Of a DNA stretch of 6,470 bases, positions 1 through 4,751 are shown piece by piece; within the stretch, counting starts at the first letter, position 1; every line of letters begins with the position of its first letter. This DNA is from JBBQXK01 sp038251625 (GTDB lineage: Bacteria > Pseudomonadota > Alphaproteobacteria > Rhodobacterales > Rhodobacteraceae): assembly GCA_038251625.1 (NCBI GenBank), contig JBBSBE010000181.1, positions 1 through 6,470 of the forward strand, given 5' to 3'. Below the pieces are notes generated by a model that saw only the letters and a list, made by a program, of their open reading frames with translations, did no database searches and was not told the origin of the DNA. A program made the position numbers and the translations under genes.

Positions 1-286
1 CGGACCCTCAGGCCGCGCGCGGCGAAGGACAGACGCCTGCACGGACCTGCCTTTCGTTGTCGCGTTTGCGGCTCTTTCAGAAGGGAACTTTGAACCTCTC
101 TGGGAGCTAGAGACCTGTCGTTCATTGGATGGCATCATGCACTCCAACTGACTTACCTGCCTCCGGCGAGCAGCGCGGGGGCGCGGTGCAAAGCACCCGG
201 CAGTTGTTATCGCGTCAGAAATCCGTATCGAAGCTCAGGTCAATGTGCCACCCACGGCGCGACCAGAGTCTTTAGGTCACGATTGC
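1..286. other. Left-edge stretch with no supported gene
   Basis: No convincing gene is visible. Two frames stay open from the left edge. One is a + frame from base 2 to a TGA at 149-151 (49 codons). The other is a - strand frame that begins with two ATGs (136-138 and 133-135) behind a GGAG and runs off the edge (46 codons). Neither resembles a family I recognise, and at this GC content such lengths occur by chance. There is an imperfect inverted repeat, CGAAGGACAG (23-32) against CTGCCTTTCG (47-56), with a 14-nt loop, one G-U pair and one mismatch. There is also a short perfect hairpin, GGTGC-AAA-GCACC (185-197), with no T-run after it. The region is the 3' flank of the DUF2306 gene, which ends at 287. 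Confidence 0.5.
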
Positions 287-901
287 TCAAATCCTGCGTA
301 GCACGCCTTCAGCAAAAACAACGCAGGCCGTCCAAGCCCCCAGAAATGCGATGTCAGAGGCGAGGCCCTTGGGAGGCTGTCCAGTGATCAGGTAAATAGG
401 GAAAAACACCATCGTTACGGCTGTGGCCCCTATCCCAATTGCATAGGCGCGGATCATCCAGTTGCGGTGACGGGTAAAATCCCGCTTGTGGATGGCGTGC
501 ATGGCAACGGCCAAAGCGACACCTAACCCGATTCCGAACAGCAACCGACCACTGCTGATTGCCACCGAGTACGTGTTGGGAAAGCGCCAAAGCAGGCCCA
601 GCGAACTCAGCGAGATCATCGCCCCCGCTGCCACAAACACGCGCCCCAAAATGCGGTGCAAAAGCCCGTATCTGGGCATCAGAGCACGACCGAACTGGAT
701 TGGTCCAAGGATACCAAACGTGGCGCCACCCAGCACATGCATGAAATGCCAGATAGGAGCTGCGCTTAGCCGCTGGCTGTCTTCGGGGAGCGCGCCCAGT
801 GGGATTTGAACCACTTGCACCAACGCCAAAAGGATCGTGAGCAAAGTACCAAAGTACAAGGCGGCAGTCACCACAACAGGGCTGGCAAGACCACGGGTCA
901 T
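287..901 (-). CDS. DUF2306 family multi-pass membrane protein
   Basis: Encodes 204 aa of mostly hydrophobic sequence that matches the DUF2306 family of predicted inner membrane proteins, whose function is unknown. Likely membrane segments lie near residues 8-32, 54-70, 86-105, 118-135, 152-172 and 182-200. Family-type signatures are visible: H52 and H55 at the start of the second segment, HRILGR (82-87) before the third, and FTRHRNWMIRAYA (142-154) leading into the fifth. The conserved His/Arg residues near segment ends could bind a cofactor, but that is only inference. The ATG is supported by GGAAGGA at 910-916, 8 nt upstream. The gene lies 120 bp downstream of the MipA/OmpV-type gene on the same strand with no clear promoter between, so the two may share a transcript controlled by the divergent TetR regulator. 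The family call is fairly sure; the role is unknown. Confidence 0.8.
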   Translation of the reverse strand: MTRGLASPVVVTAALYFGTLLTILLALVQVVQIPLGALPEDSQRLSAAPIWHFMHVLGGATFGILGPIQFGRALMPRYGLLHRILGRVFVAAGAMISLSSLGLLWRFPNTYSVAISSGRLLFGIGLGVALAVAMHAIHKRDFTRHRNWMIRAYAIGIGATAVTMVFFPIYLITGQPPKGLASDIAFLGAWTACVVFAEGVLRRI

Positions 902-976
902 CTTGGCAATCCTTCCGAGGTGCAGCGGCGCGGGTCCTCCAGATGTCGCATTGCGCTTCTGTCGATGCGCGGCAGC

Positions 977-998
977 ACTTCAGGCATCAGCCTGAAGT
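977..998 (-). terminator. Perfect hairpin after the MipA/OmpV gene
   Basis: The inverted repeat ACTTCAGGC / GCCTGAAGT (977-985 and 990-998) has a perfect 9-bp stem and a 4-nt ATCA loop. It begins 23 nt after the stop codon of the MipA/OmpV-type gene. Neither side is followed by a T-run, so it is not a classical intrinsic terminator. It may be a weak or partial terminator, or a 3' hairpin that protects the porin mRNA and lowers expression of the downstream DUF2306 gene. A protein-binding operator is also possible. Confidence 0.4.
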
Positions 999-1021
999 AG
1001 CTGGTGGTAGCCGGCAGCAGC

Positions 1022-1789
1022 CTAGAATTCATAGCGCATCCCGATCATGACTGATGTCAGGGTGTCGCGTTTGACGATGGGACTGTCGGTGACGCTTTCG
1101 GGCAGGAAACTGGTTTCGACTCCGCCTGTCAGCGAGATATGGTCCGCAAGGGCATAACTGGCGTTGATGTTGATTGAAGGAATGATCGACTCCCCGACCC
1201 GATACGCCGCGAGCGACCCGCTGGCCTCGGCGGGAAGGACGCCATAGCTGTATGTCGCAAGATCCGCGTCCATCCAGGTCGCAGCCACCTTTGCACCGAT
1301 CGTGAAACGATCAGAAACGCTGAAGCCGGTCGAGAGCGAGGCATTCACGGCCATACCGCCATGCGTGTCCGAGACGTCTTGAAGCGCCTCAAGTTCTGCC
1401 TCGAAATCACCGAAGGCGAAGCGCGCGGACAGGCCGGCTTCGACGGCGATATCACGTTTGAGGTGTTCAAGACCGGCGACATCGGCCGGGTCCGCGGCAA
1501 ACCAGCGTGGTGCCAGCCGTGCCGAAAGCGTGAAGTCCCCCCTTTGGATGACTTCGTATGTCAGGCCCGAGGTGCCGAAACTGAAACGGTTGCCTTGGAT
1601 CAGGAAATCGGGGATCAGGCCGGTCTCGGTTCCGTTCTTGTCGAACGGTGACTGCCCTGCCCCCGCAAGAAGACCGATAGAATAGCGCAGGCCCTCAGCC
1701 AGCGCGCTGCCTGGGAGCGAAAGAACACCAAGGGAGATAAGGAGAACCAGCCCCGGACCGGAGCTTGGGTGTTGTCTAGACGAGTGCAT
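1022..1789 (-). CDS. MipA/OmpV family outer membrane protein
   Basis: Encodes 255 aa with an export signal: a short basic N-terminus, a hydrophobic core at about 13-25, and a signal-peptidase-I-type ALA (29-31) before E32. The mature part alternates polar and apolar residues as in a beta-barrel and ends in Phe (RYEF), as proteins assembled by the BAM complex do. MipA/OmpV-type features are RFSFG (68-72), RDIAVEAGLSARF (112-124), LQDVSDTHGG (136-145), YSYGV followed by E188 (180-188), and SPIV (236-239). Known family members include the MltA-interacting scaffold protein MipA and the Vibrio porin OmpV, so the exact role here is open: wall-synthesis scaffold or small-molecule porin. The start is supported by AAGGAAA at 1795-1801, 5 nt upstream. 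The promoter at 1831-1858 holds a palindrome in its spacer, predicting repression by the divergent TetR protein, so an inducible channel or envelope-stress role seems likelier than a housekeeping one. Confidence 0.82.
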   Translation of the reverse strand: MHSSRQHPSSGPGLVLLISLGVLSLPGSALAEGLRYSIGLLAGAGQSPFDKNGTETGLIPDFLIQGNRFSFGTSGLTYEVIQRGDFTLSARLAPRWFAADPADVAGLEHLKRDIAVEAGLSARFAFGDFEAELEALQDVSDTHGGMAVNASLSTGFSVSDRFTIGAKVAATWMDADLATYSYGVLPAEASGSLAAYRVGESIIPSININASYALADHISLTGGVETSFLPESVTDSPIVKRDTLTSVMIGMRYEF

Positions 1790-1804
1790 TGGTGTTTCCT
1801 TGTA

Positions 1805-1817
1805 CTTACATCGTAAG
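1805..1817. promoter_or_regulatory. Predicted TetR operator O1
   Basis: CTTAC-ATC-GTAAG is an inverted repeat with 5-bp arms. It has the same arms and spacing as the second site at 1838-1850, and the two centres (1811 and 1844) are 33 bp apart, about three helical turns, on the same DNA face. It lies between the predicted start of the MipA/OmpV transcript and its ribosome site, where a bound repressor would block transcription. Assignment to the adjacent TetR-family protein is inference from position. Confidence 0.6.
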
Positions 1818-1832
1818 CTTCTGCGCCACCGC

Positions 1833-1838
1833 TATAAC
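1833..1838 (+). promoter_or_regulatory. Possible -10 box for the tetR gene
   Basis: TATAAC matches five of six -10 consensus bases in the + direction, 43 bp before the chosen tetR start. No good -35 lies at the right distance: CTTACA at 1805-1810 would need a 22-bp spacer. It overlaps both the opposing -10 box and the operator at 1837-1851, so repressor bound there would shut off both directions (autoregulation). Confidence 0.35.
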
Positions 1839-1851
1839 TTACACTGTAAGT
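1837..1851. promoter_or_regulatory. Predicted TetR operator O2, perfect 15-bp palindrome
   Basis: ACTTACA-C-TGTAAGT is perfectly symmetrical around position 1844. Its core CTTAC-N3-GTAAG repeats the arms of the site at 1805-1817. Length and symmetry suit a TetR-family dimer. It sits between the -35 and -10 boxes of the porin promoter and overlaps a possible tetR -10 box. That the adjacent TetR-type protein binds it is inferred from the divergent layout. Confidence 0.72.
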
Positions 1852-1880
1852 GTGTCAACCCAAATTGCGGACATCAAACC

Positions 1881-2537
1881 ATGGAGACGCTCGACCAACC
1901 ACGGAGACCTGCCCTGACCCGGGCCTGGATCACCGAAGTTGCGCTGGCGTTGGCCGATGCACGCGGCGTTGAAAGCCTCACCATGCGAGCTCTGGCCAAG
2001 GAGTTGGGGGTGGAGGCAATGTCGCTCTACAACCACGTTCGCAACAAGGATGATCTCTTGGACGTGGTGGTCGATACAGTGGTGGGGCGTATCGACCTGC
2101 CGAGCACAGGCAGCAACTGGCAGAACGAGTTGCGTAGCCGAGCGCACTCGATGCGGACGGTGTTTCTTGCTCACCCCTGGGCTCCTCCCCTGATCGTGGG
2201 GCGGATCAATGTAGGCCCCAACATGCTGGCGCTCAACGAAGCCACGCTGGGTTGCCTGCGCGGGGCCGGTTTCAGCTACGTCCAGGCCGATCACGCGATG
2301 AACGCGCTTGACAGTCTGATCTACGGCTTCCACCTGCTGGAACGCAGCATGCCCGTGCAACCCGAGAACTATGCCGAGGCCGCCCATTCCTATCTGCCCG
2401 CGATCGATGCGGATCGCTATCCGCACTTCTGCGCCCTGGGCCAGATGGTGGCCGAGGGCTCGTATGACGGGGTGAACCATATGGCGTTCGGGCTGGACCT
2501 GCTGTTGAAAGCGCTTGAAGCGCACCGCCAGGGATGA
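1881..2537 (+). CDS. TetR-family transcriptional repressor
   Basis: Encodes 218 aa from the ATG at 1881. The N-terminal DNA-binding domain runs from about residue 13 to 61. Its helix-turn-helix reads LTMRALAKELGV (33-44), then the recognition-helix signature MSLYNHVRNKDDLLD (47-61) typical of the family. The C-terminal part (about 65-215), with HPWAPPL and a long helix around NALDSLIYGFHLLE, resembles the TetR_C class of ligand-binding and dimerisation domains found in TetR-like efflux regulators. The frame stays open upstream to a TTG at 1800, but that start would put coding sequence across both operators and add a 27-residue tail foreign to the family. The ribosome site before 1881 is weak (GCGGA at 1867-1871). 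It probably represses itself and the divergent MipA/OmpV-type gene, perhaps with DUF2306 downstream. The ligand cannot be told from sequence. Confidence 0.88.
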   Translation: METLDQPRRPALTRAWITEVALALADARGVESLTMRALAKELGVEAMSLYNHVRNKDDLLDVVVDTVVGRIDLPSTGSNWQNELRSRAHSMRTVFLAHPWAPPLIVGRINVGPNMLALNEATLGCLRGAGFSYVQADHAMNALDSLIYGFHLLERSMPVQPENYAEAAHSYLPAIDADRYPHFCALGQMVAEGSYDGVNHMAFGLDLLLKALEAHRQG

Positions 2538-2900
2538 CCACCAAGATTTCGCGCTTTCCAGTCCAGGGTGGCCGCCGCATCGAATGTCGGCTCTCCGCCC
2601 CGTCGCCGTCATTGGATGTTTCGATGCTGGCACCTGGGTTGGCCGCAATCCAAACCTCCCCGTACCCGATTTGCCGTCTGCCGGCCCTGTATGCCGCCCG
2701 TTGCGCTTCGCCTTTCGCCTTCAGGCAAGCGACCGGGGGACCGTTCGCCGGGCGATCCCTGTTTTGGTCGTGGCAGACGCCTGAGCGGGGTGCATGAGGC
2801 GTGCAAGGCCTTTCCGCCCACGAGCGCGATGTGCTGCGGGCCGTCAACCTCGGGTTTGCGGCACATTGCCGGGTCCGACGCCGTACCCCGCTTCAGTGCG
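2538..2900. other. Gap between convergent genes, no supported gene
   Basis: Lies between the stops of the TetR-type regulator (+) and the metallo-hydrolase (-). An open frame of 87 codons starts with an ATG overlapping the tetR stop as ATGA (2534-2797, +), but its product is rich in Pro, Ser, Arg and Cys and resembles nothing I recognise. Short segments in other frames look protein-like, for example LSAHERDVLRAV read from about 2807 (+), and may be remnants of a decayed gene. I found no strong terminator hairpin with a T-run, although convergent genes usually have one. The stretch falls where codon and base style change between the left cassette and the right genes. Confidence 0.45.
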
Positions 2901-3599
2901 TCAAAGCGCTACCTCCTCCAACACCTCGGGTTCGATCACGCGGGTGCCGGGGAGGACGCCTGTGCGCAGGGCGTCGGCGTTCTGGGCCAGAAGGGGGAAG
3001 GTGCGGTAGTGGCAGGGGATGACGGTGTGGAACTTGAAGTAGCGCCGCGTCACGTAGGCCGCGCGGTCCATGCACATGGTGAAATGCCCGCCCGCGCACA
3101 GGATGCCGATGCCGGGTTTGTGCAGGTCGCCCATCCATTCCATGTCTGCCATCACGTCGGTATCGCCCGAGACATAGATCGTCTCTCCTTCGCCCGCGAT
3201 CATGAAACCTGCCTCGGACCCTGCGGCCATGGGCGTGCCTCCTTCGCCTGCGAGGGTGGAGGAATGGCAGGCGTTGACCATGGTGACCTTCGCGCCCGCG
3301 AGGTCCACCGTGCCGCCCTTGTTGAAGCCGATGCTCTCGATCTTTTCGCGGGCAGCCATGGGGCCGACAAGATCGTAGATGCCCACAAGCGTGGCGCCGG
3401 TTTCGCGGCAGATGGCGGCGGCTGTGCTGGCGTGGTCGCCGTGGGCGTGGGTAAGAAGAATGTGGGTGGTTCCGGCGATCGCCTCGGCCCGGCGGTCGGC
3501 GGGGAACATCGGGTTGCCCTCGAGCCAGGGGTCGATAAGGAGGGTCGCGCCCTCGATCTGGATGCGGAAGCCGGAATGGCCGAGCCAGGTGATTTTCAT
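2901..3599 (-). CDS. Metal-dependent hydrolase, UPF0173 / metallo-beta-lactamase fold
   Basis: Encodes 232 aa, a usual length for the UPF0173 (YtkL-like) branch of the metallo-beta-lactamase fold, which also includes UlaG-type lactonases. The N-terminus MKITWLGHSGF is typical of the branch. Metal-site motifs are all present: HAHGDH (51-56, giving H51, H53, D55 and H56), H112 in NACHSS, D146 in YVSGDTD, and H197 in PCHYRTF. It should be a cytoplasmic enzyme with a binuclear metal centre, since no signal peptide is seen; its substrate is unknown. The ATG at 3597-3599 is preferred over an upstream one at 3650 because GGAGG (3605-3609) sits 5 nt before it and family members begin at MKI. It is divergent from the ceramidase-like gene, with 53 bp between start codons. 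A shared lipid or small-molecule role is possible but unproven. Confidence 0.88.
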   Translation of the reverse strand: MKITWLGHSGFRIQIEGATLLIDPWLEGNPMFPADRRAEAIAGTTHILLTHAHGDHASTAAAICRETGATLVGIYDLVGPMAAREKIESIGFNKGGTVDLAGAKVTMVNACHSSTLAGEGGTPMAAGSEAGFMIAGEGETIYVSGDTDVMADMEWMGDLHKPGIGILCAGGHFTMCMDRAAYVTRRYFKFHTVIPCHYRTFPLLAQNADALRTGVLPGTRVIEPEVLEEVAL

Positions 3600-3604
3600 G
3601 ATGT

Positions 3605-3609
3605 CCTCC
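3605..3609 (-). promoter_or_regulatory. Ribosome site of the metallo-hydrolase
   Basis: GGAGG on the - strand, 5 nt before the ATG at 3597-3599. It decides the start against the in-frame upstream ATG at 3650, which would extend into the divergent gene's leader. Confidence 0.75.
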
Positions 3610-3642
3610 GATGTTTTGCCGCTATGTGGCACGGGAAGCGAC

Positions 3643-3647
3643 GGAGG
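3643..3647 (+). promoter_or_regulatory. Ribosome site of the ceramidase-like gene
   Basis: GGAGG lies 5 nt before the ATG at 3653. It rules against the upstream in-frame ATG at 3611, which would overlap the leader of the divergent hydrolase and add 14 residues with no family resemblance. Confidence 0.75.
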
Positions 3648-3652
3648 CAAGC

Positions 3653-4306
3653 ATGAACTGGCTGGATGCGGTGGACGGCTATTGCGAACGGGTGGGACCG
3701 GGGTATTGGGCAGAGCCGCTTAACGCTTTGACAAACATTGCGTTTCTGGTGGCGGCGGCGGTGATGTGGGGGCGCGTGCGGGGCATGCCCATGGGGCGCG
3801 CGATGTGCGCCGTGCTGGCGGTGATCGGGGTGGGATCGTGGCTTTTCCACACCCATGCGAACCGGCTGACGGGGGTGATGGATGTGGTGCCGATCGTTGC
3901 ATTCATCCTTTTGTACGTCTTTGCCGCCAGCCGGGATTTCCTGCGCCTGCCGGTCTGGGGCGCGGCGGTGGCCACGGTGGGGTTCGTGCCCTATGCGGTG
4001 GTGCTGACCCCGGTCTTTCGCAGTCTGCCATCCTTTGAGGTGTCGGCGTTTTACTGGCCGGTGCCGGTGCTGATCCTTGGCTATGCGGCGCTTCTGGCGC
4101 GGCGGGCGCCGGGGACGGCGCGGGGGATGGTGCTGGGGGCTGGGATCCTGTGCCTGTCGCTGGCGTTCCGGTCGGTGGACGAGGCATTGTGTGCTGAGGT
4201 GCCGGTGGGCACGCATTTCCTGTGGCATCTGCTCAACGGGATCATGCTGGGCTGGATGATCGAGGTTTGGCGGCGGCATCGCCGCTGGGCGGAGGTGTCG
4301 CACTGA
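3653..4306 (+). CDS. Ceramidase-superfamily (CREST) membrane hydrolase
   Basis: Encodes 217 aa with about seven hydrophobic segments, matching the alkaline ceramidase family (Pfam Ceramidase) of the CREST membrane hydrolases. Landmarks run in family order: YCE (10-12), EPLNALTNIAF (21-31), GVGSWLFHTHA (59-69), MDVVPI (76-81), FRSVDE (172-177) and THFLWHLLNG (187-196). H66, D77, H188 and H192 correspond to the conserved zinc-site residues of characterised alkaline ceramidases, so an active amide hydrolase in the inner membrane is likely. Those enzymes cleave the fatty amide bond of ceramide. Many Rhodobacterales are not known for sphingolipids, so the natural substrate could instead be another acyl-amide lipid such as an aminolipid (inference). 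It is first in a + strand run followed after 31 bp by the DCC gene, and is divergent from the metallo-hydrolase. Confidence 0.85.
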   Translation: MNWLDAVDGYCERVGPGYWAEPLNALTNIAFLVAAAVMWGRVRGMPMGRAMCAVLAVIGVGSWLFHTHANRLTGVMDVVPIVAFILLYVFAASRDFLRLPVWGAAVATVGFVPYAVVLTPVFRSLPSFEVSAFYWPVPVLILGYAALLARRAPGTARGMVLGAGILCLSLAFRSVDEALCAEVPVGTHFLWHLLNGIMLGWMIEVWRRHRRWAEVSH

Positions 4307-4325
4307 CGGGATCGCGGGGGTGTGC

Positions 4326-4361
4326 GAGGATCAGAGCATGGATCAGGGCATGGATCAGGGG
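4326..4361 (+). repeat. Three copies of a 12-bp unit at the DCC gene start
   Basis: ATGGATCAGGGC (4338-4349) and ATGGATCAGGGG (4350-4361) differ at one base. A third, degenerate copy, GAGGATCAGAGC (4326-4337), precedes them. The array supplies both the ribosome site (GAGGA) and two in-frame start codons, encoding MDQG twice. It probably arose by slippage or tandem duplication and may vary between strains. Confidence 0.7.
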
Positions 4362-4751
4362 CCGATTGCCGTGATGGACGGGGCTTGCGCGCTGTGCAGT
4401 TTCGGCGCGCGGATGATCCATCGGCTGGACAGGGCGGGCACGATCCGGATTTGCCCGATTCAATCGCCGCTGGGCCAGCGGTTGCTGGCGGCGCATGGAA
4501 TTGCGGGCGGTGATCCCGAAAGCTGGCTGTTTCTGGCCGACGGGCGGGCGTGGCGGGATTTCGACGCGATGGCCGAGGTTGGGGTGCGGGCGGGCGGCTG
4601 GGGGCGCGTTCTGGGGGCGTTGCGGTGGGTTCCACGTCCGCTGTCCGATTGGCTGTACCGGCGCGTCGCGCGCAACCGCTATGCCCTGTTCGGGCGGGGT
4701 GACATCTGCGCCGTGCCCGACCCTGCGTTCCGCGCCCGGCTGATCGGATGA
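4338..4751 (+). CDS. DCC1-like thiol-disulfide oxidoreductase family protein (DUF393)
   Basis: Encodes 137 aa from the ATG at 4338. The family signature is near the N-terminus: IAVMDGACALC, with D14, C17 and C20 forming the DxxCxxC motif. Later family-type features are the SPLGQRLL stretch and the C-terminal segment around WLYRRVARNRYALFGRG. DCC proteins are predicted thioredoxin-like redox proteins; the pair C17/C20 could form a reversible disulfide, but substrates are unknown. No signal peptide is seen, so it is likely cytoplasmic. GAGGA (4326-4330) lies 7 nt before the chosen ATG. A GTG at 4320 and an ATG at 4350 are alternatives with poorer ribosome sites. Its stop codon overlaps the next start as ATGA at 4748-4751, pointing to translational coupling with the NAD(P)-binding/DUF4166 protein and a joint function. 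Confidence 0.85.
   Translation: MDQGMDQGPIAVMDGACALCSFGARMIHRLDRAGTIRICPIQSPLGQRLLAAHGIAGGDPESWLFLADGRAWRDFDAMAEVGVRAGGWGRVLGALRWVPRPLSDWLYRRVARNRYALFGRGDICAVPDPAFRARLIG

Larger units (their letters stand above)
1831..1858 (-). promoter_or_regulatory. Promoter of the MipA/OmpV gene, with operator in the spacer
   Basis: Read on the - strand, a perfect -35 TTGACA (1853-1858) is followed after 16 bp by TATAGC (1831-1836), a four-of-six match to the -10 consensus. The predicted start near 1824 leaves a leader of about 35 nt before the ATG at 1789. The 15-bp palindrome at 1837-1851 occupies nearly all of the spacer, so repressor and RNA polymerase could not bind together. Confidence 0.65.

Noticed and set aside
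185..197. Short hairpin GGTGC-AAA-GCACC as a terminator
   Set aside because: The stem is only 5 bp and no T-run follows on either strand, so it is not a credible intrinsic terminator.
1800..1880. Upstream TTG start for the TetR-family gene
   Set aside because: It would add 27 residues with no family resemblance and put coding sequence over both operators and the divergent promoter.
1839..2648. Long - strand frame of 269 codons
   Set aside because: It lies opposite the tetR gene, whose product is a clear family match, and its own product is His/Gln/Arg-rich with no recognisable domain. It is an antisense shadow.
2534..2797. 87-codon frame overlapping the tetR stop by ATGA
   Set aside because: The overlap is suggestive, but the product is Pro/Ser/Arg/Cys-rich without a recognisable fold or motif, and there is no ribosome site. 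Kept only as an observation on the gap.
3627..3640. Possible sigma-54 promoter beginning TGGCACG before the ceramidase-like gene
   Set aside because: The GC of a -12 element falls two bases too near the -24 GG, and the TTGC-like context is missing.
2568..3656. Long + strand frame of 362 codons
   Set aside because: Most of it is antisense to the metallo-hydrolase, which has a full set of metal-site motifs. The product is low-complexity and unfamiliar.
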